A stretch of 56,233 nt of DNA from an uncultured Bacilli bacterium (GTDB lineage Bacteria > Bacillota_I > Bacilli_A > RF39 > UBA660), in assembly GCA_934119955.1 (NCBI GenBank), contig CAKOSZ010000009.1, positions 1-56,233 on the forward strand. The letters are read 5' to 3'. Shown here one piece after another: positions 40,887 through 50,195 of this stretch. Both the position numbers and the translations under genes were made by a program. The notes below the pieces were generated by a model. The model had not been told where the DNA came from. It searched no databases and was given only the letters and a program-made list of their open reading frames with translations. How positions within the stretch are numbered: position 1 is the stretch's first letter; every line of letters starts with the position of its first letter.

Positions 40887-41801
40887 TTATATAGTTTTAG
40901 AATCTAAATTGTTCATATCCATTTCTAAATCAGTTGGAATTTTTTCTATAAAATCAGTAAGTTCAAAGACTAATTTATCTTTTTTACAATCAAAAGCACC
41001 TGTTACAAAAGATGAAATATCATTAACTCTATTAACACCTTTTAAATTATTTACAATACTTAAATTACATACCTTAGGAAAATAATAATTAACTAAACAA
41101 TTATCATCTTGAAAGTTAACTTCAATTTGAGTTGCATGCCCACAGTCTCTTATCATAAAAAGAATTTTATCTTTTAAAACAACAATATCAGTATTACCAA
41201 TTCTTTTGCTTTTCTTTAAACTGTTAAAAATACTTTTAGCAATATCCAAGTTATTTCCATATAAAGTAATAGGATAATTGCCCTTAGTTTTACCTTTACT
41301 TAAAACAGGCATACTTTTTAAAATATTTTCATTATTAATAATATAAAAATGAAGAGCATGTAACATTTCATTTATAGAAGTTGCCTTGAAAAATACTTCA
41401 TTTAAATAATTATCACTATCTCCATAACCATGTAATTTTTCTCTTACTAAATAAGCATACTTTGGATCAAACTTCATAATATAAGTTTTATAAAAATTAA
41501 CTAAACTATTATAATCATAATTAGTATTAAGTAACTTAGTTTGTAAATATTTTAGTATGGTTTCTAAATCTTTTAAATTAATATCAAGGTTAAAAGAAGT
41601 AATAATTTTTTCTAAAAAATTCTCCGTAGTTTCTAAAACTTTTTCAAGATTTGTTCCATATTCAAAAACACTATCCTTGTCAGTTAAGTCTTTTATATCT
41701 GGGGTAGTTGCATTTAATAATTTTTTAATTTCTAAATCAAGATAGAAAAAGTTTTCTAATTTATATAAATTGTTATTATTTTTATTTTTAGAATTAAACA
41801 T
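40887..41801 (-). CDS. Protein of unknown function
   Basis: This 304-residue soluble protein is mostly helical in its first ~150 residues, with heptad-like stretches (LETILKYLQTKLLNTNYDYN). A beta-rich C-terminal half follows (DIVVLKDKILFMIRDCGHATQIEVNF, NYYFPKVCNLSI). The motif RDCGHA is eye-catching but I cannot assign it. No signal peptide or membrane helix. It is divergent from the ABC exporter genes with a 20-base dyad in the shared upstream region. Confidence 0.5.
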   Translation of the reverse strand: MFNSKNKNNNNLYKLENFFYLDLEIKKLLNATTPDIKDLTDKDSVFEYGTNLEKVLETTENFLEKIITSFNLDINLKDLETILKYLQTKLLNTNYDYNSLVNFYKTYIMKFDPKYAYLVREKLHGYGDSDNYLNEVFFKATSINEMLHALHFYIINNENILKSMPVLSKGKTKGNYPITLYGNNLDIAKSIFNSLKKSKRIGNTDIVVLKDKILFMIRDCGHATQIEVNFQDDNCLVNYYFPKVCNLSIVNNLKGVNRVNDISSFVTGAFDCKKDKLVFELTDFIEKIPTDLEMDMNNLDSKTI

Positions 41802-41823
41802 CGTATCACCTAATATAATTTTA

Positions 41824-41843
41824 ACAAATTATTTTTAATTTGT
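41824..41843 (+). promoter_or_regulatory. Dyad in a divergent intergenic region, possible operator
   Basis: ACAAATTA-TTTT-TAATTTGT is a perfect 8-bp dyad between the 40887-41801 gene and the ABC exporter. No T-run follows, so an operator is more likely than a terminator. The regulator is unknown. Confidence 0.4.
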
Positions 41844-41889
41844 CATTATTTAGTCACTTTAATTATTATATAATTATCTTGGAGGCGTT

Positions 41890-42576
41890 ATGGAAATATT
41901 AAAAGTAGAAAATTTAACTAAAACTTATGGAAAGGGTTTAAATAAAGTAGTTGCTCTTGATAATGTTAGCTTTTCAGTTGAAAAGAGTGAATTTGTTGCT
42001 ATTGTTGGTGCATCAGGATCTGGAAAATCAACATTAATGCATTTAATAGGAGGAGTTGATAAACCTACTAGTGGTAAAGTTTATATAGATGGAGTGGATA
42101 TTTATAATATGAGTATGGATTCTCTTTGTATATTTAGAAGAAGACAGGTAGGTTTAATTTATCAATTTTATAATTTAATTCCTATTTTAACGGTTAAAGA
42201 AAATATTTTATTACCATCTTCTCTTGATAATAAAGAAATTAAAAAAGAAAGATTAGATGAAATTATTAGTTTACTTGGATTAAAAACAAGAGTTAATCAT
42301 TTACCAAATGAATTATCAGGTGGGGAACAACAAAGAGCAGCAATTGCAAGAGCCTTAATCAATAACCCAGCCTTAGTTTTAGCCGATGAACCAACAGGTA
42401 ATTTGGATAGTAAAGCATCTTTTGAAATCATGGATATTTTAAAAACAACTAATAAAAAATATAAACAAACAATTATCATGATAACTCATAACTTAGAACT
42501 TGCTAAAATGGCTGATCGAGTTATTAAAATAAATGATGGTAGAATAGTTGAGGATACTAATGAAAGTATTGAATGA
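41890..42576 (+). CDS. ABC transporter ATP-binding protein (MacB/BceA-like)
   Basis: This 228-residue ATPase subunit has Walker A IVGASGSGKSTLMHLIGG, Q-loop YQFYNLIP, signature LSGGEQQRAAIARAL, Walker B LVLADEPTGNLD and H-loop MITHN. Together with the large FtsX-type permease that overlaps it by 17 bases it forms a type VII (MacB/BceAB-like) exporter. Such systems handle peptides, antibiotics or envelope stress by mechanical force across the membrane. No two-component system, which often accompanies BceAB, is beside it. Confidence 0.93.
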   Translation: MEILKVENLTKTYGKGLNKVVALDNVSFSVEKSEFVAIVGASGSGKSTLMHLIGGVDKPTSGKVYIDGVDIYNMSMDSLCIFRRRQVGLIYQFYNLIPILTVKENILLPSSLDNKEIKKERLDEIISLLGLKTRVNHLPNELSGGEQQRAAIARALINNPALVLADEPTGNLDSKASFEIMDILKTTNKKYKQTIIMITHNLELAKMADRVIKINDGRIVEDTNESIE

Positions 42577-45034
42577 AATAACTTTAAAGAGTTTAAAATT
42601 AAATAAAAAAAGGACGATTGTAACAATTATTGGTATAATTTTATCAGTTTCTTTAATAACCGCTGTATTTGGAATGGTTGCCTGTTTCAGGGAAACATTG
42701 CTTAAAAAAGCCATTAAAGATAATGGTTATAATCATATAATTGCAAGTGGTAATCAAGACATTTTAAATATTTTAAAAAATAATCGAGAAATAAAAAAAA
42801 CAATGGTAGTTGCTAATCTCGGTTACAGTTATATAAATAGTAAAAATGAATACAAACCATATTTAAAATTATCATCTGTTGTTAATCCTAGTGATTTTTT
42901 AAATTTGCCTTTTAATTTAAAAGAAGGAAGATTTCCTGCTAATAGTAATGAAGTTGTAATATCTAATTCATTACTAACCAATGGCAAAGTTAATTTAAAA
43001 ATAGGTGATACTATTAATTATAAATTAGGTAAAAGATATGCTTGTGATGTAGAACTAGATGAAGACTATTTAGTAAAAGAAGTAAAAGACATTGATGATA
43101 AAATTATATGTGGTAAGGAAAACTTAGTTGAAGAAAAAGAATTATCTTTAAAAATTGTTGGAATAATAGATAGACCAAATTATAATTTTGAATCTTATTC
43201 AAGTCCTGGTTATACTAGTTTAACAGTTAATCTAGATAGTAATGATTTAAAAACATATAATATTTTAAAAACACCTAAAAATTATAATAAAGTATTTAAT
43301 AGCTTAAAAAAAAGTAATAAATTTAAAAATCTTACTTTAAATAATGAAGTATTAAGATATGAAGTATTTAAGTTTAGTGATGAAACTTATAATATGATTT
43401 TAACTGTTGCTTTTGTTGTTACAGTTATTATTATGATAACTAGTATTTATTGTATTAAAAATTCCTTTGACATATCAACTATTGAAAAAACAAAAATGTT
43501 TGGTCATTTAATAAGTTTAGGAGCAACTAAAAAACAAATTAAAAATATTGTTTTAAAAGAAGGATTTTACTTAGGAATAATTGGCATACCTCTTGGTTTA
43601 TTCTTTGGAATACTTGCTGATTACATTTTAATTATAGTTATGAAAAATATCTTAGGGACAACTTTTTTAAATGCAACTTTTGTTTTTAAAATATCATATT
43701 TAGCAATCATTCTAGCCATTATTACAAGTATTATAACAATTTATTTATCATGTATAAAATCAGCAAGACGTGCTAGTAAAATATCTCCAATAGAAGCAAT
43801 TAGAAATAACTTAGATATAAAAATTAAAAATAATAAGTTAACAACCCCTAAAATAATAAAGAAAATATTTAAAACTCCTGGGGTACTTGCTTATAAAAAT
43901 TTAAAAAGAAATAAAAAGAAATATAAAACAACGGTTATAAGTTTAGTAGTATCTATTTTAACTTTTATAACTATGAATACTTTTATTACTTATACATTTA
44001 AATTATCAGGTAATTATTATCAAGACTTAGATTATGATTTAAAAATAACTGTTAATAATCCTACCAAAGAAAATATAAATAATATTATAAATTTAGATAA
44101 CATAGATAAATATAATATAGTATATGAAGGTGATATATTAAATGTTAAAAATAGTAATAGATTAACGAAAGAAGGAATAAACTATTTAGATAATGAATTA
44201 AATATTAATATATTATTACTTGATAATAAAACCTTTACTAATTATTTAAAAAAATTAAAAATAACTAGTAAAAAAGATGAAGGTATTTTAATTGATAACC
44301 ATGCTTTTTATATAGATGGTAAAAAAGTTATTAGAAGATTAACTAATTATCATAGAAATGAATATATTAAAGGATTAATAGGAACAAAAGAATATAATAT
44401 TAAAATATCTAATATAGAAAATGATAATACTTTTGGTTATGAAGATCATGTAGGAATGTATTTGATTTTAAATAAAGATTATTATAAAGATATTAATTAT
44501 CATACAAGTGTTATTACAATTAGTAGTAAAAATGATCAAGATTTGGAAAGTGACTTAGATAAACTTGATCAAGAGTTATTTACTTATAATTTAAAAAGAA
44601 ACAACAGAGATAGTAAATCTATGTTAGTAATAGTATCAATTTTCTTATATGGTTTTATAGCTGTTATTACTTTAATAGGAATTACTAATATCTTTAATAC
44701 AATTACAACTAATATGGCTTTAAGAAAAAAAGAATTTGCAACAATTAAAAGTATTGGTATGACTAAAAAAGAATTTGATAAAATGATTAACTTAGAAATA
44801 TTATTTTATTTAACTAAATCTTTATTCTATGGAATAATTTTTGGCTTGATTGGTTCTTACTTAGTTTATTTATCTTTTGCATCTAACTATGATGCTGGGT
44901 TTATAATACCTATTAAATCTATTATTATTTGTTCTATTTCAGTTATTATTTTAATAACCATAATTATGAAATATGCAATTAGAAAAAATGATAAGCAAAA
45001 TATAATTGAAGCAATTAGAAATGAAAATATTTAA
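42560..45034 (+). CDS. ABC transporter permease, FtsX/BceB-like
   Basis: This 824-residue protein has an N-terminal helix (~16-38), an extracellular domain (~40-260), three helices with FtsX core features (~270-400, ITSIYCIKNSFDISTIEKTK, SLGATKKQIK), and ARRASKISPIEAIR. A second copy of this layout follows (from ~430), ending IRKNDKQNIIEAIRNE. Two MacB/FtsX halves in one chain suit BceB/YknZ-like or lipoprotein-type exporters. The start is ATG 42560 inside the ATPase gene. A terminator follows. Confidence 0.88.
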   Translation: MKVLNEITLKSLKLNKKRTIVTIIGIILSVSLITAVFGMVACFRETLLKKAIKDNGYNHIIASGNQDILNILKNNREIKKTMVVANLGYSYINSKNEYKPYLKLSSVVNPSDFLNLPFNLKEGRFPANSNEVVISNSLLTNGKVNLKIGDTINYKLGKRYACDVELDEDYLVKEVKDIDDKIICGKENLVEEKELSLKIVGIIDRPNYNFESYSSPGYTSLTVNLDSNDLKTYNILKTPKNYNKVFNSLKKSNKFKNLTLNNEVLRYEVFKFSDETYNMILTVAFVVTVIIMITSIYCIKNSFDISTIEKTKMFGHLISLGATKKQIKNIVLKEGFYLGIIGIPLGLFFGILADYILIIVMKNILGTTFLNATFVFKISYLAIILAIITSIITIYLSCIKSARRASKISPIEAIRNNLDIKIKNNKLTTPKIIKKIFKTPGVLAYKNLKRNKKKYKTTVISLVVSILTFITMNTFITYTFKLSGNYYQDLDYDLKITVNNPTKENINNIINLDNIDKYNIVYEGDILNVKNSNRLTKEGINYLDNELNINILLLDNKTFTNYLKKLKITSKKDEGILIDNHAFYIDGKKVIRRLTNYHRNEYIKGLIGTKEYNIKISNIENDNTFGYEDHVGMYLILNKDYYKDINYHTSVITISSKNDQDLESDLDKLDQELFTYNLKRNNRDSKSMLVIVSIFLYGFIAVITLIGITNIFNTITTNMALRKKEFATIKSIGMTKKEFDKMINLEILFYLTKSLFYGIIFGLIGSYLVYLSFASNYDAGFIIPIKSIIICSISVIILITIIMKYAIRKNDKQNIIEAIRNENI

Positions 45035-45041
45035 AAAAATT

Positions 45042-45076
45042 AACAAAAAGAGATTGAAGAATTCAGTCTTTTTTGT
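45042..45076 (+). terminator. Terminator A, near-duplicate of the one at 50141
   Basis: AACAAAAAGA-GATTGA pairs with TTCAGTC-TTTTTTGTT around a short loop. The core GATTGAAGAATTCA and the following TCTTTTTTGTTATTAT recur at 50147-50175. Confidence 0.8.
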
Positions 45077-45099
45077 TATTATATAGTAGAGGATTGGAT

Positions 45100-48000
45100 A
45101 TGAAAAATAAAATTGATAATAAATTTAAATCAAAAAAATATGAAATAGATAAAGTTGCTAATAAGAAAAAGATTTGGTTAGTAGTATGTATACTTGGAAT
45201 AGTTATTTTACTATTTGGTATAACATTTGCTATTTTTAGGTATAGTAAAACTGGTAATAATTCAAGTCTTGTTTTAGGGGATATTTATATGTCATCTAAG
45301 GAAAATAGTATTGTTTTAAATGAATTAGAACCGATGAATCCAAGTGAAGGAATTGATAAGGGAAGTAAATATAGTTTTAGTGTTGAAGGATATAATACAA
45401 GCAATAAAGATATTTATTATGGTGTTTATTTAAACTATGGTAGTGAAGAAACAGGTAAAACTAGATTTAAAGATGAAGATTTGATGATGTATTTAACTGA
45501 AAATAAAAATGGGGAAACAAGAGCAGTTTATGGGCCAGGTTCAGTTAAAGATTTTAATGATAAAATGATTTATGCTAATACCATAAATGCAGCAACTAAA
45601 AAAGAAGAAAAAGTAGAAATTAATTATGAATTAACGGTTTGGTTAAGTGATAATATAGTTATAACTGATACAGAAGAAAAATATGAAGGGAAAAATGTAT
45701 ATACAACAAGTGAGTATGCTAATAGTTATGCAAGTATAGATGTTAAAGTATATGGTGATTTTGAAGAGAAAAAAATTAGAAATGCTTATGAAAATATAAC
45801 AGGAACAACTATATCAACCAATGAAAATTATGAAATAAAAGATGATATAAAAGATGCAGCAAAAACTGATGAAGATGTAAAGATTGTAATAACAACTAAT
45901 AAAGAGGCTAAGTTATATATAACAAATCTTGATACAAGTGTTAAAAAAGAAGAAACTTTAACTTTGAAAAATAATTTATATACATTTGAAAGAGTTGAAA
46001 CTGATAGAGTTAGATATAGTTATTATTTTGAATATTTAGATGGAACAATTAGTCAAATATATTATTATAATGTAAATGTCAAGAAATATGAAACAGTTGA
46101 AAAACCAACAAATATATGTATAAATAAAGTTTATGATGGAACAAATCAGTTAATTACAAGTATAGAAACAAATGATTCTTATACAATAAGTAATAATAAA
46201 CAGAAAAATGTTGGAACTTATCAAGTTGTAGTTAAATTGAATGATGGCTATATGTGGGATGATGATACCGAAAGCGATATTACACTTAATTGTAACATTG
46301 AAAAAAGAGATTTGACTATAATTCCGGATGCAACAAGTAAGGAATATGGCGAATACGATCCAACATTAACATACAAATATACTGGGAATGTAGAAGGCGA
46401 AACACCAAAATTTACTGGAACTCTTCAAAGAGCATTAGGAGAAGAAATAGGAAGTTATTTAATTAATAAAGGAACCCTTGCTCTTGCCGACAATGGAGAT
46501 TTTAAGAAAAATAATTATAATTTAGTATTTGATACAAGAGAAGTTAAATTTACTATTTTAGAAAAAACTGCTGAAAATTTAACAATTACTTTGGAATACA
46601 CGGAAACAACATATGATGGAACCGAGAAAAAGCCGAAGGTAGTAGTAAAAGATGGAACGAAAACTTTAACAAGTGGAACAGATTATGATGTTACTTATCA
46701 AGATAATATTAATGCTGGGGTAGCAAAAGTAACCATTAAATTTAAAGGAAGTTATTCAGGAAGCAGTGGGAAAAACTTTACTATTAAATCAAAAAGCGTC
46801 GCAATTCCAACTAATAGTTATTGCAATAGTTTATTTTATAATGGTACAAGTCAAACGTTAACAAAAACAGCAGGAGAAGGATATACATTTAGTAATAATA
46901 CAGGTATAAATGCAATAAGTTATGTAGTAACAGCAACACTAAAAACAAATTATATATGGAGTGATGGAACAAGTACTAATAAAACTTTCACATGTAGTAT
47001 TGATAAAAAAACTGCAACGGTAAAAGCAGCTAGTAGCTCTAAAACTTATAATGGAAGTGAATTGACAAAAACAAGTGGATGTGAAAGCAGTACAGGTTTA
47101 CTTACAAATCATACAGCAACTTGTATAAATAAAGGTACAATTACAAATGCCGGAAATACTAGTAATGTATTAAGTGAAGTAATAATTAAAAATGGAAATG
47201 ATGACGTGACAAGCAATTATAATATTACAAAACAAAATGGTACTTTAACGGTAAATAAGGCTCCAACAACTATAACTTTAAGTGAAAATCAAGCAACAAT
47301 TAATTATACGGATGAAATTACATTTACAGTTAAAACCAGTCAAGCCGGAAGTTTAAGTATTCAAAATGGAAATGATTCAGTTGTAACGGTTGAGCCAACA
47401 AGTATAGACGGGGTAGTGGCTAATGTAGAACAAGAAATTAGATTAGCAGGTAAAGAGAAAGGAACTAGTGTAATAACAATTGTTTTTACACCGAGCAGTT
47501 CTAACTATTCATCATCTTCTGTTACTTATACTTTAAATACTATAATGCAATATTGTGCAACCTTTGATAAAAATGGAGCAGCAAGTTTAAATGGAGCAAC
47601 TGATGAAAATTTAAAATTGTGTTGTACCGTTACAAATGGCTCTTCGTGTGATGTAGTATCTCCTACAATAGTACCAATTGATAATTATGATGTTTTAGGT
47701 TGGGCAACTGCTGAAACTGCAACCTCGGCAGCATATAGTAATGGTGCAACGATAACTTTGACAACTGATGATACTGATTTCTTTGCAATTACCAGAAGCC
47801 TAGATTCTACTCGTCAAACTAAAACAATTAATTTTAATATAAATGGTGCTGATTCATTCACTTATTCTGGTACAACTTATACAACTAATAAAGCAATAAC
47901 TTGTAAAACAGATTATGGATATAATGGGGAAGCCTTACCTGATTCTTGTACTATAACTTTGCCTACAATTACAAGATCAGGAGGAACGGTATATGGTTGG

Positions 48001-49449
48001 AATGAAGATAATGAAGCACGTACGGCAACTCATGGAGTTGGTTCAACATATGAAGTTTATGATGCCACTACTTTAAATGCAATTACTTCAAAACCTATCA
48101 AATTATCATTTAATGCAAATTCTGGATCTACTACTTTAACAACTATGGTAGGACAGGCTTATAATTATGACAAAGGCGCTGACTTTGTTATACCATCATA
48201 TGATAATAGTAATATGTGTCGTTCAGCAACTAATTTTACCAATTTCTCCAAAGGAAGTTTTGCTGCTAACGGATATCTTTTAGGCTATAAATATATTGGC
48301 TTAACTGATGTAGCAGGTTCAAGTGAAGTTAAATACTGTCAAGGAAATTATATATATATTGAAAAAGATACGACTTTACATGCAATTTGGAATGAAGATT
48401 ATGCAACGACCTTAGTTACTAGTGGAGATAACCTAAATTTAAGAACAGGTTGTGGTACTAGTTACGGAACAACGGGTTCATCAATGTCAGGCTCAACTAC
48501 AATTTACGTTAATCAAGAGGGTTCAAAATATAGTTCAGGTTATATGGGTTACTGGGTAAAATATGGTTCAAGAAATGGTTGTGCTTCTTGTAAGTATTTA
48601 AGATCATTTTTGTATTACCCAGCAAGTAATAGTTGTACAAGAACAGATTATGTTTGTAATGGAGGTTCTGCTGCTGATATTACATTATCTCCATCAAATG
48701 CAGTCTTAAATCTTAAAAAAAGTGATATGTTATCAACTACTCTTAGTGTAGATAGTCGTTGTGGAACTTGGACTGTTTCTAATAGTAATACTTCTATTGT
48801 AACGGCAACTAAGGCTAGTAGTGGAGTACAATTAACTGCTGTTTCTGGTAGTGTTGCAGAAAATAGTTCAAAAACTGCAACTATAACAGTAACCGGACAA
48901 TGGGGTTGTACTGCAACAGCAACTGTTACAGTTAAAAATACTAATGCTACAAAACCAACTGTAACAATTTCTATTGATGGTGATTCTTCAACATGTAGTG
49001 AGTCATATATAAAAGGAGCAACAGCAACGATTACTTGTTCTTCACCTTTAATTCCTATAACAGGATTTAGTGGAGGAACAATTACAAGTGATGGAACTAA
49101 TACAAAAACAGCCACAGTTTCACTTTCTTCAACTGGTTCTAAAACAGTAACTGCATCTTGCTCGAATGAGGAAGGTACAACAAATGTTTCAAAAGCAGTA
49201 ACTATCAAGGTGAAATCTGCTTCATCTGCTTGTGGATGTGATTCATATGGTACTAAAACAACATATGGTAGTTGGGTAACTGGACAATGTTTTAGTTCTA
49301 ACAAAACAAGTACTTCAACGAAAGAATGGAGTTGTAAAGTAACATATGAATATGATGTTTGTAACGCTTCCAAAGCATATATATGTAAAAGTAGAACTAT
49401 TAAAAAAACTACATATTGTAAATCACATAAAACCTGTTGTCATACATAG
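45100..49449 (+). CDS. Very large Cys-rich multi-domain surface protein
   Basis: This 1449-residue protein has an N-terminal membrane/signal helix (~22-42) followed by a TasA/SipW-type region (~45-230). MBG/Ig-like repeats come next (~350-720: YDGTNQLITSIE, EYGEYDPTLTYKYTGN, YNGTSQTLTKTAGEGY, KTYNGSELTKTSG). InlB-type and related repeats follow (~820-1090), then an SH3b-like segment (NLRTGCGTSYGTTGSSM, ~1115-1165). Ig-like domains follow (~1190-1380), with a short Cys-rich tail (CGCDSYG, CKSRTIKKTTYCKSHKTCC). There is no sorting motif, so the Cys tail or partner proteins may anchor it. ATG 45100 follows GAGGATTGGAT. It is probably an adhesin or spore/cell-surface fibre. Confidence 0.72.
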   Translation: MKNKIDNKFKSKKYEIDKVANKKKIWLVVCILGIVILLFGITFAIFRYSKTGNNSSLVLGDIYMSSKENSIVLNELEPMNPSEGIDKGSKYSFSVEGYNTSNKDIYYGVYLNYGSEETGKTRFKDEDLMMYLTENKNGETRAVYGPGSVKDFNDKMIYANTINAATKKEEKVEINYELTVWLSDNIVITDTEEKYEGKNVYTTSEYANSYASIDVKVYGDFEEKKIRNAYENITGTTISTNENYEIKDDIKDAAKTDEDVKIVITTNKEAKLYITNLDTSVKKEETLTLKNNLYTFERVETDRVRYSYYFEYLDGTISQIYYYNVNVKKYETVEKPTNICINKVYDGTNQLITSIETNDSYTISNNKQKNVGTYQVVVKLNDGYMWDDDTESDITLNCNIEKRDLTIIPDATSKEYGEYDPTLTYKYTGNVEGETPKFTGTLQRALGEEIGSYLINKGTLALADNGDFKKNNYNLVFDTREVKFTILEKTAENLTITLEYTETTYDGTEKKPKVVVKDGTKTLTSGTDYDVTYQDNINAGVAKVTIKFKGSYSGSSGKNFTIKSKSVAIPTNSYCNSLFYNGTSQTLTKTAGEGYTFSNNTGINAISYVVTATLKTNYIWSDGTSTNKTFTCSIDKKTATVKAASSSKTYNGSELTKTSGCESSTGLLTNHTATCINKGTITNAGNTSNVLSEVIIKNGNDDVTSNYNITKQNGTLTVNKAPTTITLSENQATINYTDEITFTVKTSQAGSLSIQNGNDSVVTVEPTSIDGVVANVEQEIRLAGKEKGTSVITIVFTPSSSNYSSSSVTYTLNTIMQYCATFDKNGAASLNGATDENLKLCCTVTNGSSCDVVSPTIVPIDNYDVLGWATAETATSAAYSNGATITLTTDDTDFFAITRSLDSTRQTKTINFNINGADSFTYSGTTYTTNKAITCKTDYGYNGEALPDSCTITLPTITRSGGTVYGWNEDNEARTATHGVGSTYEVYDATTLNAITSKPIKLSFNANSGSTTLTTMVGQAYNYDKGADFVIPSYDNSNMCRSATNFTNFSKGSFAANGYLLGYKYIGLTDVAGSSEVKYCQGNYIYIEKDTTLHAIWNEDYATTLVTSGDNLNLRTGCGTSYGTTGSSMSGSTTIYVNQEGSKYSSGYMGYWVKYGSRNGCASCKYLRSFLYYPASNSCTRTDYVCNGGSAADITLSPSNAVLNLKKSDMLSTTLSVDSRCGTWTVSNSNTSIVTATKASSGVQLTAVSGSVAENSSKTATITVTGQWGCTATATVTVKNTNATKPTVTISIDGDSSTCSESYIKGATATITCSSPLIPITGFSGGTITSDGTNTKTATVSLSSTGSKTVTASCSNEEGTTNVSKAVTIKVKSASSACGCDSYGTKTTYGSWVTGQCFSSNKTSTSTKEWSCKVTYEYDVCNASKAYICKSRTIKKTTYCKSHKTCCHT

Positions 49450-49458
49450 GAGGATTTC

Positions 49459-50115
49459 ATGAAAAATAAAAAAAATGTAATTATAATTTTATTATCATTA
49501 TTGATACTAGGTATAATCATAACAATAGTAGTATTATTTAATAAAAATAAATATATAAAATTAAATGTAACTACTTCATATGATGATGTAACTTATACTT
49601 TAACAAAATATAAAAAATCTAAAAAAGAATATTTAAATGTTATAGTTTTAGAAAATAAAAGTAAAGATCAAAAAGAATTAGAACGTGTAACTATAAATTT
49701 CTATGATAAAAATAATGATTTATTAGAAGAAATATATATAGTTCCAGGAACATTAAAAGCAAATGAAAGAAAAGAACTTGAATTTATAAGTAAAAATGAT
49801 TTGAGTTTAGCTAAAACATTTGAAATTAAAAAAAATCATATAACTGATGTATCTAAAACATTTAGAGATGATAAATTTCAAATAAATGATTTTATTGAAG
49901 GAGAAGGATTGTATTTATTTAATATTAAAAATATAAGTAAAGAAAAAATAGAAACAAATGATTTAACCATTGCTTATTTAGATGAAAATAAAAAAGTAGT
50001 TTTTACAACTAAATTTAGTGTTAATTTAGAACCAAATATGATGACAACTTTATCTACTAAAAAAGGAAATATTAATCCTAATAAAATTAAATATTTAGAA
50101 GTAATTAGTTATTAA
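49459..50115 (+). CDS. Membrane-anchored FxLYD-like protein
   Basis: This 218-residue protein has an N-terminal helix (~6-27) and two similar beta-sandwich modules. In each, a strand pattern YLNVIVLENKSKDQKELERVTI or LYLFNIKNISKEKIETNDLTI is followed by NNDLLEEIYIVPGTLKANER or NKKVVFTTKFSVNLEPNMM. That is the FxLYD/DUF3426-like pattern. It starts 10 bases after the large surface gene and shares its direction, so both probably act together at the envelope. Confidence 0.6.
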   Translation: MKNKKNVIIILLSLLILGIIITIVVLFNKNKYIKLNVTTSYDDVTYTLTKYKKSKKEYLNVIVLENKSKDQKELERVTINFYDKNNDLLEEIYIVPGTLKANERKELEFISKNDLSLAKTFEIKKNHITDVSKTFRDDKFQINDFIEGEGLYLFNIKNISKEKIETNDLTIAYLDENKKVVFTTKFSVNLEPNMMTTLSTKKGNINPNKIKYLEVISY

Positions 50116-50140
50116 ATTAAATTTAAACAAAAAAAACATG

Positions 50141-50169
50141 AAAAAAGATTGAAGAATTCAATCTTTTTT
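50141..50169 (+). terminator. Terminator B, near-duplicate of the one at 45042
   Basis: AAAAAAGATTGAA-GAA-TTCAATCTTTTTT is a perfect 13-bp stem. Confidence 0.9.
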
Positions 50170-50195
50170 GTTATTATTATAATAGAGGTTAAAAT

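Noticed and set aside
48648..49373. 241-codon minus-strand open frame inside the large surface protein gene
   Set aside because: It is antisense to well-supported coding sequence, Val/Glu-rich as expected from mirrored Thr/Ser codons, and has no ribosome site.
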